Assembly (NCBI GenBank): GCA_009268125.1 | Contig: WBOU01000012.1 | Location: 124,001-188,000, forward strand | Length of the DNA: 64,000 bases | DNA from: Chloroflexia bacterium SDU3-3 | GTDB lineage: Bacteria; Chloroflexota; Chloroflexia; Chloroflexales; Roseiflexaceae | Direction: 5' to 3' | The notes under the pieces: generated by a model | What the model was told of the DNA's origin: nothing | The model's input: the letters and a program-made list of their open reading frames with translations, nothing else | Databases searched by the model: none | Shown: piece after piece, positions 25,684 through 33,905 of the stretch | Layout: the number at the start of each line of letters is the position of its first letter | Numbering within the stretch: position 1 is the first letter of the stretch | Made by a program: the position numbers and the translations under genes

Positions 25684-27075
25684 ATGGGACGGAATGCCAT
25701 CCGTGTGCTCCTCGCCGTTGCTGTCCTGATCACCTCGGCGGCGCTGATACGTGTGGCGGATGCCCACGGCTCGATGCTGACGCCGATCAGCCGCGTCTAT
25801 GCCTGCTACCTAGAGGGGCCGGAGTCGCCCGATACCATGGCCTGCCGCGATGCGATCGCACAGGGCGGTACGCAGCCGCTGTACGATTGGAATGAGGTCA
25901 ATATCTCCAACGCTAGCGGCAACCACCGCGCGCTCATCCCCGACGGCAAGCTCTGCAGCGCAGGCCGCGCCAAGTACGCCGCCTTCGACGAGCCACGGCT
26001 CGACTGGGCGACGACGATGATGCCGACCAGCGGCAACTACACCTTCCTCTACAGCGCGTATGTGCCGCACAACCAGGGCATGTTCGAGCTGTATGTGACC
26101 AAGGATAGCTACGATCCGCTGCAGCCGCTGAAGTGGTCGGATCTGGAGGATACACCCTTCCTCACCGTCGAGCAGCCGCCGGTGGTGGATGGCAACTATG
26201 TGATGACCGGCCCGCTGCCCACCGGCAAGAGCGGCCACCACGTGATCTACGCCATCTGGCAGCGCCACGACAGCGGCGAGGCCTTCTACTCGTGCTCGGA
26301 TGTGTGGTTTGGCAGCCAGCCCACGCCCACGCCCACGGTGGCCCCGGCCTGCACCGCCGCCCCCTGGAGCAGCAGCCAGGTCTACCAGACCGGCGATATG
26401 GTGGCCTACAACGGCATCGAGTGGGTGGCCAAGTGGAGCAACAGCGCCACCGCGCCCAGCACCGCCGGGATCGTGAACCCATGGGGCATGCTGCGCTACT
26501 GCCAGGTGGGCGGCCCAACGGCCACGCCGGGCGCGGCCACCGCCACGCCAGCAGCCACCCGCACGGCCACGCCGCTGCCATCCGCAACCGGCGGCCCCAC
26601 CAGCGCGGCCACCGCCACCCGCACAGCCACACCCACCGCCATCCGCACAGCCACCGCTACCGGCACAGCCACACCCACCGCCATCCGCACAGCCACGGTA
26701 CCCCCGGCGACGCCCACCGCCATCCGCACCTTCACGCCCACGCCCGCCAGCGGCGCGGCCTGCCAGGTGACCTATGTGGCCAACCAGTGGGAGACCGGCT
26801 TCACCGCCACGGTGACGGTGAAGAACACCGGCGCGAGCGCGATCAGCGGCTGGACGCTGGCGTGGAGCTTCCCCGGCAACCAGCAGGTCACCAATGCCTG
26901 GAATGCCACCGTCGCGCAGACTGGCGCGAGCGCGGTGGCCACGAATGCCAGCTGGAACGGCGCTATCGCCAGCGGCGGCAGCACCAGCTTTGGCTTCCAG
27001 GCCACGTTTAGCGGCGCGAACGCGGCCCCGGCCAGCTTCACGCTGAACGGTGCGGCCTGCACCATCGCGCCCTAG
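25684..27075 (+). CDS. Lytic polysaccharide monooxygenase (AA10) with two carbohydrate-binding modules
   Basis: The 463-residue secreted copper enzyme oxidatively cleaves crystalline chitin or cellulose. The signal peptide (1-27) ends VADA, so the mature protein begins with His28 (HGSMLTP), the first residue of the copper His-brace. The second His is probably in YVPHNQG, and the axial Phe in EAFYSCSDVWF. Then come a CBM5/12-like module (about 219-262: PWSSSQVYQTGDMVAYNG), a long Thr/Pro/Ala linker with TPTAIRTAT repeats, and a C-terminal CBM2 (about 360-463: CQVTYVANQWETGF). CBM2 favours cellulose or chitin. The start at 25684 follows AAAGGAG. It is convergent with an expansin gene, forming a plant- or fungal-wall-loosening pair. 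Confidence 0.93.
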   Translation: MGRNAIRVLLAVAVLITSAALIRVADAHGSMLTPISRVYACYLEGPESPDTMACRDAIAQGGTQPLYDWNEVNISNASGNHRALIPDGKLCSAGRAKYAAFDEPRLDWATTMMPTSGNYTFLYSAYVPHNQGMFELYVTKDSYDPLQPLKWSDLEDTPFLTVEQPPVVDGNYVMTGPLPTGKSGHHVIYAIWQRHDSGEAFYSCSDVWFGSQPTPTPTVAPACTAAPWSSSQVYQTGDMVAYNGIEWVAKWSNSATAPSTAGIVNPWGMLRYCQVGGPTATPGAATATPAATRTATPLPSATGGPTSAATATRTATPTAIRTATATGTATPTAIRTATVPPATPTAIRTFTPTPASGAACQVTYVANQWETGFTATVTVKNTGASAISGWTLAWSFPGNQQVTNAWNATVAQTGASAVATNASWNGAIASGGSTSFGFQATFSGANAAPASFTLNGAACTIAP

Positions 27076-27101
27076 CGCATCTTTCCCTCGGCACGCATGC
27101 C

Positions 27102-27132
27102 AAACGCCCCCGCCAAACTGGCGGGGGCGTTT
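27102..27132. terminator. Bidirectional terminator between LPMO and expansin genes
   Basis: A 14-bp perfect stem AAACGCCCCCGCCA / TGGCGGGGGCGTTT with a 3-nt loop; A- and T-runs flank the stem so it can work in both directions. Confidence 0.85.
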
Positions 27133-27151
27133 GCTGTGGTGGGCGGCGGCG

Positions 27152-27892
27152 CTACTCTTTGGGGAACTGGGCCGCGCCCGCGATCTCGGTCGTGACCGTG
27201 AGCGGGATGCCGGTGTCGACGATCTGGTTGCCGTAGATGTCGGTCACGCGGAAGGTGTAGGGGCCGGTGCCCATGCCTTTGTCATCCGAGTTTTTGAGGA
27301 AGTAGTTGTACTCCATGCGCCCCAGCTCCTCAAACTCGCCATTGGCGTTCTTGTACTCGAACTTGGCGATCGGGTTGCGGTGGTTGCGCACCTGCACCGC
27401 TGTCCACCACTGGCTGCTGCCCTCTTTGATATAGTAGATCAGGTTGCCCGAGATGTCGGGGCTGATGATCTTCCATGTGATCGGCACGCGCCCGGCGGAG
27501 CGCTCGGCGATCTTGTCGAAGGCCTCGACGCTCAGGTCGATGTCGCCCGGCTTGCACTCGGGGCAGCGGTCCACGATTCGGATGGTGGCCGTGCCCTTGG
27601 GGCCGGTGAGCGTGACATAGGCCCCGCAGATGGCCGAGTTGGCGTAGTCGGTCTGGTTCATCGCGCCCACCATCAGGTCGTTGGGCGTGGCGGGGTAGGA
27701 GCAGTTGCCAGCGCCGGTCGCGCCGTAGTAGGTGCCCTCGCCGCTGTGGGTGGGCTGGCTGCTGGCCTTGCCCCCGGCCTTGGTGATCAGCGGCAGGTAC
27801 ACGCTGGATGTGGCGCTGATGATATTCTGGGCGTTGGCAACACCTGCGCTGAGGAAAAAGAGCGTAACAAGTGCGAGCAGACGTCGTCGCAT
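27152..27892 (-). CDS. Bacterial expansin (EXLX type)
   Basis: The 246-residue secreted protein has a signal peptide (MRRRLLALVTLFFLSAGVAN, cleavage near AQ), a short spacer that contains SSVYLPLITK, and then the two expansin domains. The first is a double-psi beta-barrel (about 50-145: GEGTYYGATGAGNCSY; catalytic-type Asp in IVDRCPECKPGDIDLS). The second is a CBM63-like domain (about 155-240: WWTAVQVRNHRNPIAKFEY). Expansins loosen cellulose without hydrolysis. ATG at 27892 follows AAAGGAC. It is convergent with the LPMO gene, and the pair probably acts on the same plant-type substrate. Confidence 0.9.
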   Translation of the reverse strand: MRRRLLALVTLFFLSAGVANAQNIISATSSVYLPLITKAGGKASSQPTHSGEGTYYGATGAGNCSYPATPNDLMVGAMNQTDYANSAICGAYVTLTGPKGTATIRIVDRCPECKPGDIDLSVEAFDKIAERSAGRVPITWKIISPDISGNLIYYIKEGSSQWWTAVQVRNHRNPIAKFEYKNANGEFEELGRMEYNYFLKNSDDKGMGTGPYTFRVTDIYGNQIVDTGIPLTVTTEIAGAAQFPKE

Positions 27893-28034
27893 GCAGGCAG
27901 TCCTTTCTGTATCTGACACCACCGCTATGATAGGCCAGCGCTGCGCGATCTGCTAGGTGCGTAGCATGACAGTTTGGTCACAGGCATTTTAGCGGCGCGG
28001 TGAAATGATTCAGTGGTGAATTCACCTACCGTTC

Positions 28035-28073
28035 AAAAAAAGCCGCAGCGCCAGTGTTGCGAGCGCTGCGGCT
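28035..28073 (-). terminator. Intrinsic terminator of the Clp-RF2 gene
   Basis: On the minus strand an 11-bp stem (AGCCGCAGCGC and complement) is followed by seven T residues, 195 bases beyond the stop, after the repeat insertion. Confidence 0.85.
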
Positions 28074-28113
28074 ATATGACGATGTGTTTCGCGCCGCGTG
28101 CACTGCCCTCATC

Positions 28114-28142
28114 GTAGGGGCGGGCACGGGACCCGCCCCTAC
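28114..28142. repeat. GTAGGGGCGGG hairpin repeat, best-preserved copy
   Basis: GTAGGGGCGGG and CCCGCCCCTAC form an 11-bp perfect inverted repeat around a short CACGGGA-type loop. It lies between the Clp-RF2 stop and its terminator, so it is transcribed. Confidence 0.75.
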
Positions 28143-28266
28143 GTCAATGACAACAGCGCGCCTGTCCAACCGCTGCCGGTGTGCACCCACCAGGTATGCC
28201 TCGGTACCCCAGATCGCCCCGCCTGCCACATCGGAATGCCTCCAAAACGGTGATACCTGTTGAGCG

Positions 28267-31236
28267 CTACGCCGCGCTCTGGGCGCTGCGCCGCTGGAGG
28301 TAGGCGGCGATGAAGGCATCCAGCGCGCCCTCGAACACCGCGCGCGGGTTGGTGCTCACCACGCCGGTGCGCGGGTCTTTCACCTGCGAGCGGCGCGAGA
28401 GCTGGTAGGCCCGCGCCACCGAGCCCCAGGGCGGCTCGGCCTCTAGCTCGGCGCTGGCCGCGCGGCCCAGGCTGAGCCGCCCGCGCAGCAGCGCCAGGGC
28501 CAGCGCCTCGGCGCTGCTGGCGTCGCCCTCGGTGGCGGCGGTGGCGCTGGTGCCGCTGGGCAGGTGCACCGCCCGCGCCTCGCCGCGCAGCCGCCGCAGC
28601 CGCCTGCCCCGGCTGTGCAGCATGCGCGGCTCGACCAGCAGATCGGCGGCGGGGATGCGCAGCGCGCCCTCCTCCACGGCGGGGATGACCTCCACGCGCA
28701 CCTGCGACACCTGCTTGCGGCGGGCCTCGCCGCTGGCCACCACCTCCGCGAAGCGGTGGGTGCCGCGCTCGGCCTGCAGCAGCCCATAGGCCCCGCGCCC
28801 CTCCACCAGCAGGGTCACGCGCCAGGCGCTGGCCTCGGGCGGGGCCTCGTCCACCGTGGTGCATGTCAGGTCGTGGCCCGAGGCCCAGCTGGTGTACATC
28901 TCGGCCAGATGGCCGCCCCAGCGCGGAGCCTCGGCCTCGCCCGGCGCGCCCGAGAGCACCAGGTAGGCGTCGCCCCACTCCTCGGCGGCGCTGAAGTGCT
29001 CCTCCAGCTCGGCGAAGCCGATCTCGCGCTCGATCTGGGCTAGCTGGCGGGCCGCGTCGGGGATGAGCCTGCGCTGGTGGCGGGCCACCACCCGCTCGAC
29101 CAGCGCCTCGAAGTCCTCGATCGCGCGGCGCAGCTCGTCGCTGCGGTCCACCTGGCGGCTCATCTCGCCTAGCTCGGCCAGGCGGGTCTCGGCGGCGCGG
29201 CTGTCATCCCAGAAGGCCGGGCCGCTCATCTCGGCCAGCAGCTCGTCCATGCGCTCGCGGGCGGCCTGCACGCCGATCCGCTCGCGGTAGCGGTCGAGCC
29301 GCTCGCGCAGCTGGCGGGCGCTGGCCACCAGATCGGCGGGGGCCAGGCTGCGCCGCTGCCCGTCCACCACCACGCTGGTCTCCTCCTGCTCGGGGCTGTC
29401 CTCGCGCACCCACCCAGCCTCGATCATCTCGCCTCTGGTGTAGAGCCGCACCGTGCGGCCGCTGGCCTCGCCGGGGCGGGCCAGGATGGCGCGGGCTAGC
29501 GGGTACGAGATGCGCTTCTCGATCTGGCGCTTCAGGTAGCGCGCACCGTAGCGTGCGCTGTAGCCGTGCTTGAGCAGCAGGTCGATCACGGCGTCATCCA
29601 GCTCCACTGTCAGCGCGCGGCGGGTCAGGCCCTCGCGCTGGAACAGCTTGCGCAGCTCGCGGTAGGCGATGTGGCGCATGTCGGCCAGCGACAGCGGCTT
29701 GAAGAACAGCACGCTGTCCAGCCGGTTGATGAACTCGGGGGTGAAGAAGCTCTCGGTCTCGCGCATGATCCGGCGCTCGGTCGACTCGACATCCTCGCGC
29801 CCGCCGAAGCCCCAGCCCTCGCCCTGCAGCAGCTGCGCGCCGAAGTTGCTGGTCATAATGATGACCATGTTGCGCAGGTTCACCTCCTCGCCCGCCGGGT
29901 TGATCAGGATGCCCTCGTCGAACACCTGCAGGAAGCGCTGGAAGATCATCTCGTGGGCCTTCTCGAACTCATCCAGCAGCACCACGCCGAAGCTCTCGCC
30001 CGCCAGCCGCCGCGAGAGCGAGCCGCGCTTGAGCGCCAGCTCGTCGGCGTCGGGGTCGCCGAATAGCTCCTCGTACTGCCAGTAGAAGGCGTAGTCGGCC
30101 ATGTTGAAGCGCAGCAGCTTCTCCTCGGTGCCGAACAGGAAGGCGCACAGGGTCTTGGCCAGCTCGGTCTTGCCCACGCCGGTGGGGCCAAGGAATAGGA
30201 ACACGCCCAGCGGGCGGGCCGGGTCGTTCAGGCGGGCCTTGATCAGGGCGATGGCCTGCACCACGGCGGCGATGGCTGGCTCCTGGCCCAGCACGCGCTC
30301 GCTGAAGTAGCGCTGCACCTCATCCTCGGCGAAGGGCTGCGAGTCATCCAGCAGCAGCCCGGCCAGCCCGGTGCGCTCGGCGAAGGATGCGAACACGTGC
30401 TGGGCATCCAGCTGCTGCGCGCCGCTGCGGCGGGCGTAGCGGATGGCGTCCTCCAGCATGTCGATGGCCTTGCCGGGCAGGGCCTGGTTGAGCAGGAAGC
30501 GCGCGGCCACATCCAGCGCGGCCTCTAGCGCCTCGGGCTGCGGCACGATCGCCGATCCGCCCGCCAGGTCGAGCGCCGCCGCCTCAAGGATGGGCCGCGC
30601 GGCATCCAGCCCTAGGTCGGGCATGGCCACTTGGCCGAAGCACTCGGTGAAGGTGGTGTCCTCGCTGGCGGTCACGCGCCAGACATCGGCGCGGGCCTCG
30701 GCCAGCCAGCGCTGCTTGCCGTTGCGCAGCGATGTCACCAGGGCGTCGGCCAGGTCGCTGTCGTCGTCGCCCTGCTTGCCCGCGCCCACGGCGTGGTGGG
30801 CGTCGCGCAGGAACAGGATGGCGTTGCCCTGCTCCTCAAGGCCCTGTAGCAGCTTGTTCAGGTTCTCGCGCCAGCCCTCGCCAAACGAGAGCGCCGAGAT
30901 TAGGCTGGATGGCGAGATCTCGTACACGGTGGCGCTGGCCAGATCTTCGGGGCACTGGCCACTGGCGATCCGCCAGGCCAGCTCGTGGGCCAGCGCGGTC
31001 TTTCCGCTGCGGGCCTTGCCGATGATCAGCGGGCACTTGCTGCTGTCGGCGCGCAGCAGCTGCCAGATGGCCTCGATCTGCGCCTCTACGCCGTAGGCGC
31101 GGCGCGCGGCCCTGGCCGGATCGGTGAGGCTGGTGGCGCAGCGCTGCAGCAGGTGGGCGACGCTCGGCTCGCTGGCATCGCCGCCCGCTGGCGTGCTGGT
31201 CTCCTCTTCGGCGTGGGAGGGGGTTGAATCTGTCAT
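28267..31236 (-). CDS. Clp-type AAA+ unfoldase fused to a degenerate release-factor-2 domain
   Basis: A 989-residue fusion. Residues about 25-300 are a Clp D1 module with Walker A GKARSGKT (about 73-80). Its Walker B region reads AILFLRDAHHAVGAG, so the usual acidic DE pair is RD and D1 is probably weak or inactive. Residues about 305-600 are an intact D2: GPTGVGKT (about 350-357), VVLLDEFEKAH, TSNFGA, FTPEFINRLD, and the D2-small SARYGARYLKRQI. After TSNFGA the protein has WGFGG where ClpC has its ClpP-binding VGF loop. Residues about 640-989 match RF2: GPAFWDDSRAAE, YGLLQAERGTHRF, and a closing WGSVARAYQL...VKDPRTGV. The SPF and GGQ motifs are absent. ATG at 31236 lacks a strong Shine-Dalgarno. 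It may act at stalled ribosomes; that is inference. Confidence 0.85.
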   Translation of the reverse strand: MTDSTPSHAEEETSTPAGGDASEPSVAHLLQRCATSLTDPARAARRAYGVEAQIEAIWQLLRADSSKCPLIIGKARSGKTALAHELAWRIASGQCPEDLASATVYEISPSSLISALSFGEGWRENLNKLLQGLEEQGNAILFLRDAHHAVGAGKQGDDDSDLADALVTSLRNGKQRWLAEARADVWRVTASEDTTFTECFGQVAMPDLGLDAARPILEAAALDLAGGSAIVPQPEALEAALDVAARFLLNQALPGKAIDMLEDAIRYARRSGAQQLDAQHVFASFAERTGLAGLLLDDSQPFAEDEVQRYFSERVLGQEPAIAAVVQAIALIKARLNDPARPLGVFLFLGPTGVGKTELAKTLCAFLFGTEEKLLRFNMADYAFYWQYEELFGDPDADELALKRGSLSRRLAGESFGVVLLDEFEKAHEMIFQRFLQVFDEGILINPAGEEVNLRNMVIIMTSNFGAQLLQGEGWGFGGREDVESTERRIMRETESFFTPEFINRLDSVLFFKPLSLADMRHIAYRELRKLFQREGLTRRALTVELDDAVIDLLLKHGYSARYGARYLKRQIEKRISYPLARAILARPGEASGRTVRLYTRGEMIEAGWVREDSPEQEETSVVVDGQRRSLAPADLVASARQLRERLDRYRERIGVQAARERMDELLAEMSGPAFWDDSRAAETRLAELGEMSRQVDRSDELRRAIEDFEALVERVVARHQRRLIPDAARQLAQIEREIGFAELEEHFSAAEEWGDAYLVLSGAPGEAEAPRWGGHLAEMYTSWASGHDLTCTTVDEAPPEASAWRVTLLVEGRGAYGLLQAERGTHRFAEVVASGEARRKQVSQVRVEVIPAVEEGALRIPAADLLVEPRMLHSRGRRLRRLRGEARAVHLPSGTSATAATEGDASSAEALALALLRGRLSLGRAASAELEAEPPWGSVARAYQLSRRSQVKDPRTGVVSTNPRAVFEGALDAFIAAYLQRRSAQSAA

Positions 31237-31555
31237 ATGGCGCGGTTCATCAGGGTCTGGTAGCGCAGGCTTGGCACATGGTTCGGCCTGCGGTGAGGGG
31301 CGGGGAAACACCACTATTATAGCATGGTAGGCAGCGCTTTCGGGCAATGTGCTATCGTACTGCAACGAAAAACGTACCAGAGACGTATATTGTTCACTGT
31401 CGACCTTCGATTTTCTCCCAACTGAAGCGCGCGCGCCGTGGTTCGGGCGTCCATGGCGCAGATTTTGCCATTCTGAAGGGCGAATCGAAGTATGGTATCA
31501 TAATCGGGCGAAGGCTTTTCCGATTCCCCCAGAGCACAAGAAGAAGGAGCGACCG
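31237..31555. other. Divergent promoter region, Clp-RF2 and Ca2+/H+ antiporter genes
   Basis: No gene is supported. On the minus strand TATAAT (31316-31321) could be the -10 of the Clp-RF2 gene, though no good -35 is present. The plus-strand promoter is not evident. Confidence 0.4.
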
Positions 31556-32671
31556 TTGAAGTATCTGCGCTTTATGCTGATCTTTCTGCCGCTGGCCCTG
31601 CTGGCCGAGTTTGTATGGCACAACCCCCTGATGATCTTCATCTTCTCTAGTCTGGCGCTCATCCCGCTGGCGGGCTACCTGGGCGAGGCTACCGAGGAGC
31701 TGGCCATCCACACCGGCCCGAAGGTGGGCGGCCTGCTCAACGCGACTCTGGGCAACGCGGCGGAGCTGATCATCACCATTGTGGCGCTGCGCGAGGGCCA
31801 GTACGCCCTCGTCAAGGCCTCGATCACCGGATCGATCTTCGGCAACCTGCTGCTGATCCTGGGCGCGAGCCTGCTGCTGGGCGGCCTGAAGAATGGCTTC
31901 CAGCGCTTCGACCGCTCATCGAGCGGCATCTCGGCCACGCTGATGCTGCTGGCGGTGATCGGCCTGCTCATCCCCACTATGTTCGAGCTGTTCCAGGAGG
32001 TGCAGTTCGGCAAGGTCGATCTGTTCAACACCGAGGTGGTGGACCCCGCCCTCAACGGGCTGAGCATGTGGGTGGCGGGCATCCTCATGCTGATGTACAT
32101 CCTCAGCCTGGTGTTCTCGTTCCGCACGCCCGAGCGCGGCGTGGGCCAGCCGGTGGGCGTGGATGAACGCACCGAGGAGATCGAGCAGCACAAGGCCAAG
32201 TGGAGCGTGCCGCAGGCCGCTGGTGTGCTGGCCGCAGCCACGCTGGCGATCGTGTTCCTGAGCGAGTTCCTGGTGGGTGCGGTCGAGCCAGTGGTGGAGA
32301 GCCTGGGCGTCAGCGAGCTGTTCCTGGGCATCATCATCATCCCGATTGTGGGCAATGTGGCCGAGCACATCGTGGGCGTGCAGGTGGCGATCAAGAATAA
32401 GATGGATCTTTCGCTGGCGATCTCGCTTGGCTCCAGCACCCAGGTGGCGCTGTTCGTGGCCCCGCTGCTGGTGTTTGTCAGCGCGTTCTTCTTCGGGCGC
32501 GAGATGACGCTGTTCTTCACCCTGTTCGAGGTGGTGGCGCTGGGCGCTGCGGTGCTGGCCGCATCATTTGTGGCCAACGATGGCGAGAGCAACTGGCTTG
32601 AGGGCGCGATGCTGCTGGCCGTGTACGCCATCTTCGGCTTTGGCTTCTTCTTCCTCCCCAACGCGATCTAG
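31556..32671 (+). CDS. Ca2+/H+ antiporter (CAX family)
   Basis: The 371-residue protein has about eleven membrane helices and the two CAX repeats: c-1 GNAAELIITIVALREG and c-2 GNVAEHIVGVQVAIKNKMDLS, with the conserved Glu in each GN-x-AE. An acidic loop (GVDERTEEIEQHK) separates the halves. It exchanges cytoplasmic Ca2+ (or other cations) for protons. The start is TTG at 31556, set by AAGAAGGAGC 7 nt upstream; the open frame runs further upstream but without a ribosome binding site. A LysR regulator gene follows 47 bp later in the same direction and may be cotranscribed. Confidence 0.93.
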   Translation: MKYLRFMLIFLPLALLAEFVWHNPLMIFIFSSLALIPLAGYLGEATEELAIHTGPKVGGLLNATLGNAAELIITIVALREGQYALVKASITGSIFGNLLLILGASLLLGGLKNGFQRFDRSSSGISATLMLLAVIGLLIPTMFELFQEVQFGKVDLFNTEVVDPALNGLSMWVAGILMLMYILSLVFSFRTPERGVGQPVGVDERTEEIEQHKAKWSVPQAAGVLAAATLAIVFLSEFLVGAVEPVVESLGVSELFLGIIIIPIVGNVAEHIVGVQVAIKNKMDLSLAISLGSSTQVALFVAPLLVFVSAFFFGREMTLFFTLFEVVALGAAVLAASFVANDGESNWLEGAMLLAVYAIFGFGFFFLPNAI

Positions 32672-32718
32672 ATCCGCGACCACGCCGCGCGGCGCGCCCC
32701 GCCGCGCGGCCCAATCCC

Positions 32719-33651
32719 ATGCTCAACACCATCCATCTTCGCACCTTTTTGGCGGTGGTCGATAGCGGCAACTACAGCGCCGCCGCCGAGCGGCTGCACC
32801 TCTCGCAGCCTGCGGTCAGCCAGCACATCCGCACGCTTGAGGCCGAGCTAGACAACGCCCGCCTGTTCCGCCGCGTCGGCCAGCAGATGCTGCTGACCCA
32901 TGTGGGCGAGCAGCTGGTAGATGTGGCCCGCGACATGCTGGCCCTGGCCCAGCGCGCCGAGGAGGATATCCGCGCCATGCGCGGGCAGGTGAGCGGGCGT
33001 GTGGTGCTGGGTTGCACCGCATCCAGCGGCGAGCACCTGCTGCCCACGCTGCTGGCGGGCTTTCGCGCCCTCTACCCCGCGATCGCGGTGGAGGTGGCGC
33101 TGGCCCCGCTGGAGACGCTGCTGGAGTGGCTGGGCAGCCAGCAGATCCACGTGCTGCTGGCCGAGGAGCAGCAGCGCAAGCGCGGCTGGGATGCCCAGTT
33201 GCTGGGCAGCGAGCCACTGGCGCTGCTGGCCCCGCGCGGCAACCCACTGCTGGCCGAGGAGCAGGCCCCGCCCGGCGCGATCAAGGGCATGCCGCTGGTG
33301 CTGCCCCGCCGCGGTAGCCCCATGCGCCGCGTGATCGACGACGGCCTGCGGCGGCGCGGTATCGGCGCAGCCGACACCCAGGTGATGCTGGAGACCGATA
33401 GCGTGTCCATGATGGTCGAGGCGGTGCGGGCTGGTGTTGGCCTTGCATTCATCCCCCAGTCGTGCATGCCGCGTGGCCGCGACGCCGGCCTGGTGAGCCT
33501 CGCCGGGGTCAATCTGCAGATCGATTGGTACCTCATCCGCTCGCGCGAGCGCGGCGCACCTCGCGCCATCCAGGAGCTGTTCAGCTTTGCTACGGGCAAG
33601 GATAGCAGGCGTATCTTGGTCAAAGAGGGCCTGAAGCTGCCTAGCGAGTAG
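32719..33651 (+). CDS. LysR-family transcriptional regulator
   Basis: The 310-residue protein starts MLNTIHLRTFLAVVDSGNYS, with the LysR winged-helix N-terminus (about 1-62: AAAERLHLSQPAVSQHIRTL). A linker helix and a periplasmic-binding-like effector domain follow (about 90-290). The recognition helix LSQPAVSQHI is canonical. It lies just after the Ca2+/H+ antiporter gene in the same direction (47 bp), whereas most LysR genes are divergent from their target; its target is not evident. Effector is unknown. Confidence 0.9.
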   Translation: MLNTIHLRTFLAVVDSGNYSAAAERLHLSQPAVSQHIRTLEAELDNARLFRRVGQQMLLTHVGEQLVDVARDMLALAQRAEEDIRAMRGQVSGRVVLGCTASSGEHLLPTLLAGFRALYPAIAVEVALAPLETLLEWLGSQQIHVLLAEEQQRKRGWDAQLLGSEPLALLAPRGNPLLAEEQAPPGAIKGMPLVLPRRGSPMRRVIDDGLRRRGIGAADTQVMLETDSVSMMVEAVRAGVGLAFIPQSCMPRGRDAGLVSLAGVNLQIDWYLIRSRERGAPRAIQELFSFATGKDSRRILVKEGLKLPSE

Positions 33652-33839
33652 GGCGCCCCCGAGACCATAGCCATCCCCACAGCGCACAAGCACACGCATC
33701 GTGCTAGAATACCTGTAGGGCGAGCTGCGCCTTGCATTGCGCCTAACACAGTATCTGAAGTGTACTATTCTTATGCAGAAAGATAGCACTTTATATCCAT
33801 TTCGTGAACTAATCGTCACACGAACGCAATGCAAGAATC

Positions 33840-33868
33840 TTGTTGCATAGATGTGCGTATGCTATACT
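33840..33868 (+). promoter_or_regulatory. Candidate promoter for the DegS-like kinase gene
   Basis: TTGTTG (33840-33845), 17-nt spacer, TATACT (33863-33868), about 38 nt before the ATG. Confidence 0.5.
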
Positions 33869-33905
33869 TCCGCCATTCCGTTCTAGCTTTGTCCGATTGG
33901 AGAAC

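Larger units (their letters stand above)
27893..28266. other. Intergenic stretch upstream of the expansin gene
   Basis: No gene is supported. It holds the expansin promoter region, the terminator of the Clp-RF2 gene, a GTAGGGGCGGG hairpin repeat, and near 28240-28262 a piece (AAAACGGTGATACCTGTTGA) of the AAGTGACACC module. Confidence 0.6.

Noticed and set aside
28139-28978. 279-residue frame overlapping the 3' end of the Clp-RF2 gene
   Set aside because: Ala/Arg/Gly-rich shadow in another frame of the RF2-like module.
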